A stretch of DNA of 64,000 bases, from NCBI GenBank assembly GCA_016214955.1, contig JACRMN010000010.1, positions 1 through 64,000 on the forward strand, in the 5' to 3' direction. This stretch comes from Deltaproteobacteria bacterium. GTDB lineage: Bacteria; Myxococcota; Myxococcia; Myxococcales; Anaeromyxobacteraceae. Positions within the stretch are counted from its first letter, which is position 1; each line of letters starts with the position of its first letter. A model generated the notes under the pieces. That model was not told where the DNA came from. It did not search any database and was given only the letters and a program-made list of their open reading frames with translations. The translations under genes and the position numbers were made by a program. This document shows, piece by piece, positions 53,104-61,281 of this stretch.

Positions 53104-53327
53104 GATTGCCTCTGCTCTATCACGCGAGCCGCGGCGGGCCCACGCCCCGAGATGGCCCGGTCCGGTAACTCCGGTAGAGGCAGGAGAAATTACAGCCGCT
53201 GAACGGCAGTGATTTCAGCATGTTGGCTGCCGTGGCAGTAATTCCTACCCGAATAGCCAGTGCACCCGAAAGGGATATGCGATCCCATCATGCTGTTTTC
53301 ACAGCCGTTTGTTGAGAAGCCCCCATG

Positions 53328-53344
53328 TGGCACGCGCTCTGCTA
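53328..53344 (+). promoter_or_regulatory. Sigma-54 promoter of the RpoH-like sigma factor
   Basis: TGGCACGCGCTCTGCTA has GG and GC with exact 10-base spacing and differs from the element at 23685 at only two positions. It lies 41 bp upstream of the sigma-factor ATG, inside the 281-bp gap 53104-53384. The rest of that gap shows no other clear signal. Confidence 0.7.
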
Positions 53345-53384
53345 CTTGCCCCCTCGTCACGGCGGATCGCTCCTGGAGGGTGGG

Positions 53385-54296
53385 ATGAACCGGAACGGCA
53401 GCGGGAAGAGTTCGATGTCCCTGGAAATCTACCTCTCCGAGGTGAATCGCTATCCGCTCCTCACGGTGGAGGAGGAGCAGGAGCTGGCGAAGCGGTTCTG
53501 CGCCACCGGCGACACCCGGGCGGCCCACAAGCTCATCACCTCCAACCTGCGCTTCGTGGTGAAGGTGGCCTACGAGTACCGCTCCTACGGGTTCCGGATG
53601 GCCGACCTCGTCCAGGAGGGCAACATCGGGCTCATGAAGGCGGTGCAGAAGTTCGACCCCGCCCGCGGCATCCGGCTCATCAGCTACGCCGTCTGGTGGA
53701 TCCGCGCCTACATCCAGAATCACATCCTCAAGTCCTGGTCGCTGGTGAAGCTCGGCACCACCCAGGCCCAGCGCAAGCTCTTCTTCTCCCTGGCCCGCAC
53801 CCGCCGCGAGCTGGACCGGACGTCGCTGCCCGAGGGCAACGTCACCTCCTCCGAGCAGATCGCCGAGAAGCTCAAGGTGAAGGTGGACGAGGTCCGCGAG
53901 ATGCAGCTCCGGCTCGAGGGGCGCGACCTCTCGCTCGACGCCCCGCTGGGCGACGACGGCCAGAGCTCGCACGTGGACTTCGTCTCCGACGACGCCCCCG
54001 GCCAGGACGACGCCCTCTCCGGGCACCAGGAGAGCCGCATGCTGTCCGGCAAGATCGAGCTGGCCATGGCCCGGCTCGACGCCCGGGAGCGCTTCATCAT
54101 CGAGGCGCGCCTGATGTCGGAGCGGCCCCTGACCCTGAAGGAGCTCGGCGACCACTTCGGCTTCTCGCGCGAGCGGGCCCGCCAGCTGGAGATCCGGGCC
54201 CGGGAGAAGCTGCGCGTGGAGCTCGAGGCCGTGGCCGGCGAGCTCGACTGGCCCACCAACGGCACGCCGGTGGACCTCGAGGAAGTGGCCGCCTAG
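53385..54296 (+). CDS. RNA polymerase sigma-32 (RpoH)-like sigma factor
   Basis: The 303-residue group 3 sigma factor has region 1.2 ([20 protein letters not shown]), region 2 ([42 protein letters not shown]) and the RpoH box variant [15 protein letters not shown]. Region 4 has a helix-turn-helix ([21 protein letters not shown]). Myxobacteria have several such paralogues (SigB, SigC), so heat shock is not certain. GGAGGGTGGG before the ATG at 53385 sets the start; upstream in-frame codons lie over the -24/-12 promoter. Confidence 0.92.
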   Translation: MNRNGSGKSSMSLEIYLSEVNRYPLLTVEEEQELAKRFCATGDTRAAHKLITSNLRFVVKVAYEYRSYGFRMADLVQEGNIGLMKAVQKFDPARGIRLISYAVWWIRAYIQNHILKSWSLVKLGTTQAQRKLFFSLARTRRELDRTSLPEGNVTSSEQIAEKLKVKVDEVREMQLRLEGRDLSLDAPLGDDGQSSHVDFVSDDAPGQDDALSGHQESRMLSGKIELAMARLDARERFIIEARLMSERPLTLKELGDHFGFSRERARQLEIRAREKLRVELEAVAGELDWPTNGTPVDLEEVAA

Positions 54297-54380
54297 CGGG
54301 CAGCCTGTCGGCGCCGCACCGTACGTCGAGCAGCGGAGCGGCGAGGCCGCCGCCCGCAGGCAGGGATCCTGCGCCGGGCC

Positions 54381-55775
54381 TCAGGCCTGCATGCCGTGCT
54401 TCTTCAGCCGATACCGCAGCGTGTCGCGGCTGATGCCCAGCAGGCGCGCCGCCTTCGACTGGTTCCCGCTGGCCCGCTCCATCGCCTCGACGATGAGCCG
54501 CTTCTCGACGTCCTCCAGCACCAGCCCCTGGTCGGGCACGTGGGGGACGAGCTTGTCGGACTTGCGCGGCGCCGGCGTCTTCTTGAGCTCGGCCGGGAGG
54601 TGCTCGGGACGGATCTCGTCGGCGCTGGCGTGGAGGATGAACGCCCGCTCCACCACGTTGCGCAGCTCGCGCACGTTCCCGGGCCAGTGGTAGGCCTGCA
54701 GGTGGTCCATGGCCGCCGGGGAGACGCCCTTCACCTGGCGCTTCATCTCCTGGTTGAACTTGGCGACGAAGTGGGCCACCAGCAGCGGCACGTCGTCGGC
54801 GTGCTCGCGCAGCGCCGGCATGCGGATGCGGACCACGTTGAGCCGGAAGAACAGGTCGGCGCGGAAGCGCCCCTCGGCCACCCGCTCCTCGAGGTTCACG
54901 TTGGTGGCCGCCAGCACCCGGACGTCGGCCCGCAGCTCGGTGACGCCGCCGACGCGCCGAAAGGTCTTGTTCTCCAGCAGGCGGAGGAGCTTGGCCTGGC
55001 CGCCGGGCGGCAGGTCGCCGATCTCGTCGAGCATCACCGTGCCGCCCTCGGCGCTCTCGAAGAGCCCCTTCTTCTGGGCGTGGGCGTCGGTGAAGGCGCC
55101 CCGCTCGTGGCCGAAGAGCTCCGACTCCAGGAGCTGCTCGGGCAGCGCGGCGCAGTTCACCTGCAGGAAGGGGCGCTCGGCGCGGCCGCTCTCGAAGTGG
55201 ATGGCCCGGGCCACCACCTCCTTGCCGGCGCCGCTCTCGCCCTCGACGAGCACGGTGGTGGCGTCGCTCCCCGCCAGCCGGGAGACCATCCCCCGGATCT
55301 GCTCCACCATCGGCGACCGGCCGATGAGCTGGCCGTGGCTGGCGGCCTCGCCGCGCCGCTCCGAGGTCAGGGCGGCGATCTGGCGGCGGGTCCGGGCGTT
55401 CTGCAGCGCCCGCTGCACCGCGGCGTCGAGCGACTGGAAGGGAAACGGCTTCACCAGGAAGTCGATGGCCCCGATCTTCATGGCCTCGACGGCGTTGTCC
55501 ACGGTGGAGTGGGCGGACATCATGATGACGGCCAGCTCGGCGTGGAGCGCCAGCGAGCGCTGCAGGGTGGTGAGGCCGTCCATCCCCGGGAGGCGGACGT
55601 CGAGCAGCATCAGGTCGGGGCTGCTCTGCGCCACCAACTCCAGGGCCTGCTCGCCCGACTCGGCGGCCAGCACCTCGTAGCCGTCGCGCTGCAGCCGCTC
55701 GCTCACCGACCAGCGGATGAGCTTCTCGTCGTCCACGACCAGGATCTTCGCCGGGTTCGCCGGGTTCGCCGTCAT
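54381..55775 (-). CDS. NtrC-family response regulator (GAFTDA variant)
   Basis: The 464-residue protein has a receiver (VVDDEKLIRWSVSERL; Asp near residue 58 in MLLDVRLPGMDG). The AAA+ domain has GESGAGKE, ELFGHERGAFTDAHA, VMLDEIGDLPP, and the PGNVRELRNVVERA segment. A Fis-type HTH follows (NQSKAARLLGISRDTLRYRL). The sigma-54 contact loop reads GAFTDA in place of GAFTGA, a Gly-to-Asp change in the motif. It is coupled (ATGA) to the heme-motif kinase. Likely targets are the -24/-12 promoters at 57341, 57677 and 59828, by inference. Confidence 0.93.
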   Translation of the reverse strand: MTANPANPAKILVVDDEKLIRWSVSERLQRDGYEVLAAESGEQALELVAQSSPDLMLLDVRLPGMDGLTTLQRSLALHAELAVIMMSAHSTVDNAVEAMKIGAIDFLVKPFPFQSLDAAVQRALQNARTRRQIAALTSERRGEAASHGQLIGRSPMVEQIRGMVSRLAGSDATTVLVEGESGAGKEVVARAIHFESGRAERPFLQVNCAALPEQLLESELFGHERGAFTDAHAQKKGLFESAEGGTVMLDEIGDLPPGGQAKLLRLLENKTFRRVGGVTELRADVRVLAATNVNLEERVAEGRFRADLFFRLNVVRIRMPALREHADDVPLLVAHFVAKFNQEMKRQVKGVSPAAMDHLQAYHWPGNVRELRNVVERAFILHASADEIRPEHLPAELKKTPAPRKSDKLVPHVPDQGLVLEDVEKRLIVEAMERASGNQSKAARLLGISRDTLRYRLKKHGMQA

Positions 55776-57280
55776 GCCGCTTGCTCCGCGGGGGCCGCCG
55801 GGGGGACCGGGGCCTGGTTCAGGGTGATGGTGAAGACCGTGCCGCCGCCGGGGGGGCAGCGGTAGGCGATGTTCCCGCCGTGCTCGGCGATGATGCGCGC
55901 CGAGATGGCCAGGCCCAGGCCGTTGCCCTCGGTCTTGGTGGTGAAGAAGGGCTTGAAGATGTGAGGCCGGACGTCGTCGGGGATGCCGGGCCCGGTGTCC
56001 TGGACCTCGACGGTCACCCGCTGCTCCTCGGCGAAGGACCGGACGGTGAGCGTCCCGCCGGAGGCCATGGCCTGGCTGGCGTTGAGGCACAGGTTGAGGA
56101 GCACCTGCTCCAGCTGGGCGGGATCGCCGTGCACCCGCGGCAGCGAGCGGTCGAGCTGCGCCTTGACCTCGACAGGCGCCGCCCGCCGCTGCTGGCTCAC
56201 GAGGAAGAGCACCTTCTCCAGCGTCTCGTTCACGTCGGCGGCGCGGAGCTGGGGCTTCGGGGGGCGGGCGAAGTGGAGCAGGCTCTCCATGGTGTGGGTG
56301 AGCCGGGTCACCTGGTGGCGCATCTCGGCCACCACCTCGGCCTGGCGTGGCGCCTGGGCCAGATCCTCGGCCAGCAGCTCCAGCGCGCCCGAGAGGCCGG
56401 CCAGGGGGTTCTTGATCTCGTGGGCCAGGCCGGTGGCCAGCTCGCCCACCGCCGCGAAGCGGTCGGCCCGGACCATGCGCTCCCTGTAGAAGGCCTCGAG
56501 CTCGCTCTGGCTGCGCCGCAGGGCCGCCAGCATCTGGTCGAAGCCGCGGGCCGCCACCCCCAGCTCGTCGGTCCGGCCCTCGTCGGCGCGGACCTGGAGG
56601 TCGCCGGCCTCGGCCTGCCGCATGGAGGTCACCAGCCGCTGCAGCGGCGCCACCGCCTCTCGCGAGAGGAGCCAGTAGGCGATGGCCAGCAGCATGATGA
56701 GCGCCGCGCCCGCCGAGAAGGCCATCGTCTGGGCCAGGTGCTGCTGCTGCTCGACGATGGGCGCGCGGCTGAAGCGCATGTCGAGCCAGCCGTTCACCCG
56801 CCGCTGCTCGCCGTGGCACACCGAGCAGAGCTCGCCGTTGGGGATGGGCCGGACCACCGCGTAGACGGTGCTGTCGCCGCCGGGGGCGTTGACGACGGTG
56901 GGCGAGAGGAACTGGTCGACGGCCGAGCCCCAGGGCCGGGTGCCGATCATCTCCGGGCGCGTCGAGCCGACGACGTCGCCGCCGGGCTTGATGAGGCTCA
57001 CCGAGAGGATGTCGCGGCGGTGGCCGGCCACCACGGCCACCACGTCTCCTGCGGCCTGGGGGCTGCCGCGGAGCATGGTGCTGGCGATGGACTGCGCCAG
57101 CATGTTGGCGAACAACTCCGCCTTCTCGTGCTGGCCCTTCTCCATGTCGTGGCCGTAGAAGGCCACCGCGGAGCCGACCATGGCCACCAGCGTCCCGGCG
57201 AAGAGGAAGGCCGTCGGGACCAGGATCCGCGCCCGGAGGCTCTGGTCGAGCCGCTCGAAGATGCGCCGCAACCGCTCCAT
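55772..57280 (-). CDS. Sensor histidine kinase with periplasmic c-type heme motif
   Basis: The 502-residue kinase has TM1 (about residues 20-42), a periplasmic domain with CSVCH (Cys152-His156), the covalent heme attachment motif CxxCH, and TM2 (about 185-207). HAMP, HisKA (ATGLAHEIKNPLAGLSG) and an ATPase domain with NLCLNASQAM, DTGPGIPDDV and EGNGLGLAIS complete it. A heme there would suit redox, oxygen, or NO-type sensing. Its partner is the NtrC-type gene downstream. Start ATG 57280 follows CAGGAGCGCG; a -24/-12-like element lies 61 bp upstream. Confidence 0.92.
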   Translation of the reverse strand: MERLRRIFERLDQSLRARILVPTAFLFAGTLVAMVGSAVAFYGHDMEKGQHEKAELFANMLAQSIASTMLRGSPQAAGDVVAVVAGHRRDILSVSLIKPGGDVVGSTRPEMIGTRPWGSAVDQFLSPTVVNAPGGDSTVYAVVRPIPNGELCSVCHGEQRRVNGWLDMRFSRAPIVEQQQHLAQTMAFSAGAALIMLLAIAYWLLSREAVAPLQRLVTSMRQAEAGDLQVRADEGRTDELGVAARGFDQMLAALRRSQSELEAFYRERMVRADRFAAVGELATGLAHEIKNPLAGLSGALELLAEDLAQAPRQAEVVAEMRHQVTRLTHTMESLLHFARPPKPQLRAADVNETLEKVLFLVSQQRRAAPVEVKAQLDRSLPRVHGDPAQLEQVLLNLCLNASQAMASGGTLTVRSFAEEQRVTVEVQDTGPGIPDDVRPHIFKPFFTTKTEGNGLGLAISARIIAEHGGNIAYRCPPGGGTVFTITLNQAPVPPAAPAEQAA

Positions 57281-57340
57281 CGCGCTCCTGGAAACGCAGG
57301 GGGACCCACGTGGCCTTACAGGCTTTCCGCCTGGCCGTTC

Positions 57341-57355
57341 GCAAGGACAGGGCCA
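57341..57355 (-). promoter_or_regulatory. Sigma-54-like element before the heme-sensor kinase
   Basis: On the minus strand TGGCCC-TGTCC-TTGC has GG and GC with 10-base spacing; the -24 block differs from TGGCAC at one position. It lies 61 bp upstream of the kinase ATG. In such GC-rich DNA a single relaxed match has limited weight. Confidence 0.5.
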
Positions 57356-57676
57356 CAACCTACCCGTTTGGAGAGATCGGGGCAAATGCCCCAGGCTCCG
57401 GGCCCTTGGCGCCCGGGAGCCGGCTCGTCGATGCACTCCAACAGTTGGATGCAAGTGGGGTTTTTGCGTTCCCCGGAGCGGTCGCGCAAGGGTTGCGGTG
57501 GCCCATGGGGGCACGGCGACGACGTCCTCCATGCGCCTGCCCGCACACCAAAGCCTGCAATTCCGCGCCGATCGGCCGCATGTGGGACCTGGAGGTCATA
57601 TCCCCCACCCTGGGGCTGCGCACCCAGGACTGATCGAAAAAAGTCCCTCTTGTCAAGCCATTGACGATTCGGGGTG

Positions 57677-57692
57677 TGGCACCGTGGTTGCT
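57677..57692 (+). promoter_or_regulatory. Sigma-54 promoter of the HTH gene (full consensus)
   Basis: TGGCAC-CGTGG-TTGCT matches the -24/-12 consensus TGGCAC-N5-TTGCW completely. It lies 70 bp upstream of the HTH gene ATG. Confidence 0.85.
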
Positions 57693-57761
57693 TTGGCCGA
57701 CAGCGGTGGAGAACCCGCCAAAGTCCAACGGACGCTGACGGCCCCTAGGGGGGGGCAGTCG

Positions 57762-58238
57762 ATGACCAAGTCGAGCGCTGCACTGGAGATCGCAGGACCG
57801 GGAGGACGCCTTCCCATCCGCCCCGACGACGAGGCCGCCATCGACCTGGCCATGCTGATCCAGGGCGAGACCAGCGGACGCCCGCTGGACGAGGTGCTGG
57901 CCGAGTTCGGCCGGTCGCGCAGCACCTACTACGAGAAGCTGCGCCGCTTCCGGGACCAGGGCATCGACGGGCTGGTGGCCCGGCCACCGGGGCCGCGCAC
58001 CGCGTGGCGCCGTCCGCTGGAGGTGGTGCGCTTCATCGTCACCTCGCGGATCCGGGACGCGGAGCGCTCGGCTCCGGAGATCGCCGAGGACCTGGCGCGG
58101 CTCGGCCACCAGGTGAGCATCCGCAGCGTCGAGCGGACCCTGACGCAGTTCGGCCTGACGCGGCCGCCCCGCAGCGAGCGGGCCGACAGGCGCAAGCCGG
58201 TGGCGGGCACGGGCAACGGCACGCCGACGGCGCGTTAG
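57762..58238 (+). CDS. HTH-domain protein resembling a transposase DNA-binding domain
   Basis: This 158-residue protein has two predicted helix-turn-helix units: LDEVLAEFGRSRSTYYEKLR with FRDQGIDGLVARPPG, and SAPEIAEDLARLGHQVSIRS with VERTLTQFGL. This pattern is that of the HTH_29/HTH_32-type domains at the N-terminus of IS481/IS630-type transposases. No DDE catalytic domain, inverted repeats or target duplication is present, so it looks like a domesticated DNA-binding protein. The basic tail is RPPRSERADRRKPVAG. It has a full-consensus sigma-54 promoter and a G-rich ribosome-binding region. Confidence 0.75.
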   Translation: MTKSSAALEIAGPGGRLPIRPDDEAAIDLAMLIQGETSGRPLDEVLAEFGRSRSTYYEKLRRFRDQGIDGLVARPPGPRTAWRRPLEVVRFIVTSRIRDAERSAPEIAEDLARLGHQVSIRSVERTLTQFGLTRPPRSERADRRKPVAGTGNGTPTAR

Positions 58239-58256
58239 CCAGCGGCCCGGAGCGGC

Positions 58257-59783
58257 CTAGCCGTTGGTCCGGGCGCGCTCGGCCTCGACGGCGCGCCCCT
58301 CGGTCTCCATCTCGGCCAGCATGCGCTTGACGGCCTCGGGCATGTGGGCGCCCGACGCCATCTTGTGCATCTCCTTGCCCAGGTAGCTCTCCTGGATGAG
58401 CAGCTTCAGGACCCGGATCATGAAGGAGCGCTTCCAGGGCGAGAGCTTCTCCAGGTTCTTGAACTTGTCGTAGAAGAAGTGGCCCGTGGCCATGTGCAGC
58501 TCCCGCTGCATCTCGGCCAGCGTCATCCCGTCGGGCTTCACCACCGGCTCCACCAGGTTGTACTTGCGGTAGTCGGTGGTGGCGACGCGCGAGGCCAGGC
58601 CCGACGAGGCGTCGAGCGCGATGTCGGAGTAGGGCCACGGGGTGATGGCCAGGAAGAAGGCCATGTCGGGCCCGTACCACTTGGCCAGCTCGACCGTCTT
58701 GCGGATCGACTCCACCGTCTCCTCGGGCGTGCCCAGCACGAAGGAGGTCTCGGAGACGATGTCGTGGGCGTTGATGAGGTCGATGGCCCTCTTCGACTCC
58801 GCGACCTTGATGTCCTTGTTGTAGAGGTTCAGCGTCGACTGGTTGGTGGCCTCGACGCCCACGTAGATGTGGGAGACGCCGGCGGCCTTGTACTTGGGGA
58901 GGATGGCCTCGTCGCGCAGGATGTCGTCGACGCGTGTCTCCATCAGGATCTCGACGCCGGTCTGCCGCTCCACCAGCAGGTCGAGGATCCTCTCCCAGCG
59001 CTGCCGGCTCGAGGTCGGCGTCTCGTCCGAGAGCATGGCGACCCGGACGTTGTAGGTGTCGCGCAGGTGCTCCAGCTCCTGGACGAACTTGAGCGGATCG
59101 CGGCCGCGCCAGGTGCGCTCCCAGAACTTCTGCTGCGAGCAGAAGCTGCAGCGCTGGCCGCAGCCGCGCGCCGAGGAGGTGATGGCCAGGCGTCCCGCCG
59201 GGCTGGGGCGGTACCAGTAGATCTTCCAGTCCACCAGGTCCCAGGCCGGCGTCAGCGAGTCGAGGTCCTGGGTGAAGCGGCGGGGGCGATTGGAGACCGG
59301 GACACCGCCGCGGCGGTAGCTGACGCCGTCGATCTTGGCCCACTCGGTCTCGCCGCCGCCGGCGGCGACGGCGCGGACGATGTCGCCGATGGTCTGCTCG
59401 CCCTCGCCCCGGACCACCAGGTCCACGTTGGGGTCCTCGCGGAGGAGCTGGTCCCAGCAGAAGGTGGAGTGGACGTTGCCGAGGACGGTGATGGTGCTCG
59501 GGTTCCACCTCTTGGCGGCGGCGCAGACGATCCGCGCGTCGGGCTCCATCGCGGTGATGGGGCCGAGGGCCACGATGTCGGGGCGGAAGCTCTCGATCTC
59601 GCGCGCGATGTCCTCGTGCGAGTGGAAGTAGCTCATCGCGTCGTAGACCCTCACCTCGGCCCCCGCGGCCCGGGCGTGGCCGGCGAGGTAGACGAGGTTG
59701 AGGGGCAGCCAGACGCCCGCTGACTCGACCACGCCGGAGTGGTAGGGCGGAGTCAGGAGGAGGAGGCGAGGGCGTGAGGTCAT
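58257..59783 (-). CDS. B12-binding-domain radical SAM protein, BchE-like
   Basis: The 508-residue protein opens with a cobalamin-binding-like Rossmann domain (LLLTPPYHSGVVESAGVWLP, DIVALGPITAMEP); the canonical DxHxxG cobalamin ligand motif is not seen. The radical SAM motif is CGQRCSFC (Cys208, Cys212, Cys215). The start resembles anaerobic Mg-protoporphyrin monomethyl ester cyclase BchE (HSG-x4-AG-x-W-x-P). There is no chlorophyll gene here, so the substrate is probably another one, a tetrapyrrole or a lipid. The ATG at 59783 is preferred to upstream in-frame codons. It converges with the HTH gene. Confidence 0.82.
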   Translation of the reverse strand: MTSRPRLLLLTPPYHSGVVESAGVWLPLNLVYLAGHARAAGAEVRVYDAMSYFHSHEDIAREIESFRPDIVALGPITAMEPDARIVCAAAKRWNPSTITVLGNVHSTFCWDQLLREDPNVDLVVRGEGEQTIGDIVRAVAAGGGETEWAKIDGVSYRRGGVPVSNRPRRFTQDLDSLTPAWDLVDWKIYWYRPSPAGRLAITSSARGCGQRCSFCSQQKFWERTWRGRDPLKFVQELEHLRDTYNVRVAMLSDETPTSSRQRWERILDLLVERQTGVEILMETRVDDILRDEAILPKYKAAGVSHIYVGVEATNQSTLNLYNKDIKVAESKRAIDLINAHDIVSETSFVLGTPEETVESIRKTVELAKWYGPDMAFFLAITPWPYSDIALDASSGLASRVATTDYRKYNLVEPVVKPDGMTLAEMQRELHMATGHFFYDKFKNLEKLSPWKRSFMIRVLKLLIQESYLGKEMHKMASGAHMPEAVKRMLAEMETEGRAVEAERARTNG

Positions 59784-59827
59784 GGGTGCTCCGCTCCGCG
59801 AGTGCAGACGAAGGAGTGCGTCAGGAA

Positions 59828-59844
59828 TAGCACGATCAGGGCCA
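59828..59844 (-). promoter_or_regulatory. Sigma-54-like element before the BchE-like gene
   Basis: On the minus strand TGGCCCTGATCGTGCTA has GG/GC at 10-base spacing and ends in GTGCTA as the 23685 element does. It lies 45 bp upstream of the ATG. It overlaps one arm of a GATCAGGG/CCCTGATC inverted repeat. Confidence 0.5.
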
Positions 59845-60032
59845 GCGCCCCTGATCCCAAGCACTTGAAATCACGAGCGCCGACAGAATTGACCTGACGC
59901 AAGGCTTGCAGACTGGCCCGCGGCGCCGAAATTTTCACCGGGCGCGAGGGCAAACCTGGCGCCGGAGCCCCCGGCTGGGGCCCGGGGCCCGGTGCTAGAG
60001 TCGATCCTTCCCCGCCCCCGGACGAGCGCATC

Positions 60033-60395
60033 ATGACCGAGAAGCTCCGCGACCAGCTCACCATCCTCAACGCCTTCGTCCACGACGTGGCCACCGGCAC
60101 CTGGATCTCGTCGCTCATCCTGATGAGCGTGCTCCGCGCCGAGACGCGTCAGCCGGCCTGGGCCTCGGCCGCGGGGCTCGTGCCGCCGCTGGCCGGCAAG
60201 TTCATGCTGCTCACCTGGGCCAGCCTGGTGATCATCCTCCTCACCGGCGTGGTGCGGATGGTGACCTGGAAGGTGTTCGGCTGGACCGGCGACGTCTCGC
60301 GCGACCGGGTGGCGCTGCTCAAGGTGAAGCACGCCGTGCTGGGCGTCGCCTTCCTGGCCGGCACGGCCTGGATGGCCTACATCGCCTACTCCTGA
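60033..60395 (+). CDS. Small four-helix membrane protein
   Basis: This 120-residue protein has about three or four hydrophobic segments (residues about 20-35, 45-75 and 100-118) and conserved-looking histidines at AFVHDVATGTW and LKVKHAVLG. The layout resembles CopD/DUF2269-like heme or copper membrane proteins, but the match is weak. The ATG at 60033 follows GACGAGCGCATC. It stands alone between the BchE-like gene (divergent) and the glycosyltransferase cluster. Function unknown. Confidence 0.65.
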   Translation: MTEKLRDQLTILNAFVHDVATGTWISSLILMSVLRAETRQPAWASAAGLVPPLAGKFMLLTWASLVIILLTGVVRMVTWKVFGWTGDVSRDRVALLKVKHAVLGVAFLAGTAWMAYIAYS

Positions 60396-60414
60396 GGGCC
60401 TGAGGAGCCGCACC

Positions 60415-60435
60415 GGGCGCGAAAGCGCTGCGCCC
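60415..60435 (+). terminator. Weak hairpin after the small membrane protein
   Basis: GGGCGC (60415-60420) pairs with GCGCCC (60430-60435) across a 9-base loop; a second GCACC/GGTGC hairpin follows at about 60438-60450. No T-tract is present. The 151-bp gap to the next gene otherwise shows only a weak TTGTGG/TAGGCT promoter-like pair. Confidence 0.3.
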
Positions 60436-60546
60436 CCGCACCGCCGGTGCGCAAGGCTGTCGGCACCTCGCCTTCTCTCCCAGCGATTCCGCCGGGTTGT
60501 GGGCGGCTCGCCGCGTGCTAGGCTGCGCGCCATTCCCCGAGGCACC

Positions 60547-61281
60547 TTGCCCGACGCCAGCCCTCCCCTCCAGCGCCGGCGGCCCCTGCTCTGGGCGGCT
60601 GCGCTCCTGGCCCTCGCCCTGGCGGCCGGGGCGGCCTCGGACCGGCGCGGGCGCGGATCGCGGCGGCTCCACGTTCCCGGGAGCGGCGTCGGGCGCGTGG
60701 CGATGGTGAGCGATGCCGGGGCGGCCTACCGCGTCTGGCGCGAGGAGGGGCTCCACGGGCGCCACCTCCTCGTGCTCACGGGCCAGTGGTCGAAGCCGCG
60801 CAACCTGCGCCTGCAGCCTCCCGGGCCGGCCGACGAAGGGCTCCGGCGGCTCGGCGGCGACCTCGAGCTCACCGACGCCGGCAGCGCGCTCTTCACGGCG
60901 GGTCGCGCCGGCCTGGCGCGAAAGCTCGACGTGGTCATGCCGCCACCCGCCTTCTCTCAACGGCTCGGCGAGGCCCGCGGCCAGAAGGAGCTGGAGCGCG
61001 GCGACGGCTCCTTCACGCTGGCCTACCTGGGGCTGGAGCGCCGCTTCTCCAGCCCGCGCGGCTTCACCGCGCCGGCCGAGACGGTGCTGGTCCTCGTCGA
61101 GCCCACCTGGTTCGCGCCCGGCATGCCGGCCGACCCCCTCGGCTGGCTCGCCGGCAAGGGCGTGCGCTGGGACCTCGCGCTCTTCGCCCTCGACGATCCC
61201 TCGGCCCAGGGCGAGGAGCGGCAGGCCGCGCTGGCCGCGGCCCAGGCCGCCGGGGCCCGCTTCCGGGAGGTGGCCCCGTGA
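60547..61281 (+). CDS. Membrane-anchored protein of unknown function
   Basis: The 244-residue protein starts with TTG at 60547, preceded by CCGAGG at suitable spacing. It has one hydrophobic segment near the N-terminus (LLWAAALLALALAAGAA), and a soluble part with no family I recognise. That part includes a HGRHLLVLTGQWSKPRN segment and a FSSPRGFTAPAETVLVLVEP segment. It is coupled (GTGA) to the glycosyltransferase gene downstream, so a role in the same envelope pathway is likely. Confidence 0.62.
   Translation: MPDASPPLQRRRPLLWAAALLALALAAGAASDRRGRGSRRLHVPGSGVGRVAMVSDAGAAYRVWREEGLHGRHLLVLTGQWSKPRNLRLQPPGPADEGLRRLGGDLELTDAGSALFTAGRAGLARKLDVVMPPPAFSQRLGEARGQKELERGDGSFTLAYLGLERRFSSPRGFTAPAETVLVLVEPTWFAPGMPADPLGWLAGKGVRWDLALFALDDPSAQGEERQAALAAAQAAGARFREVAP

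Larger units (their letters stand above)
57281..57761. other. 481-bp divergent regulatory region
   Basis: This gap between the heme-kinase operon and the HTH gene holds no convincing gene. It carries sigma-54-type elements at both ends (57341-57355 minus, 57677-57692 plus) and several dyads. These are GGGGCA-AA-TGCCCC (57379-57392), a GGCTCCGGGC/GCCCGGGAGCC hairpin (57394-57422), TCCAAC-A-GTTGGA (57437-57449) and GACCT-GG-AGGTC (57586-57597). The last lies 80 bp upstream of the plus-strand promoter, a usual activator-site distance. Confidence 0.7.

Noticed and set aside
53320-53330. Heat-shock (sigma-32) -10 element CCCCAT before the RpoH-like gene
   Set aside because: No matching CTTGAA-type -35 at 13-17 bp; the overlapping -24/-12 element is a much better match.
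57762-58238. Insertion sequence
   Set aside because: HTH domains resemble transposases but there is no DDE region, no inverted ends and no target duplication in the flanks I read.
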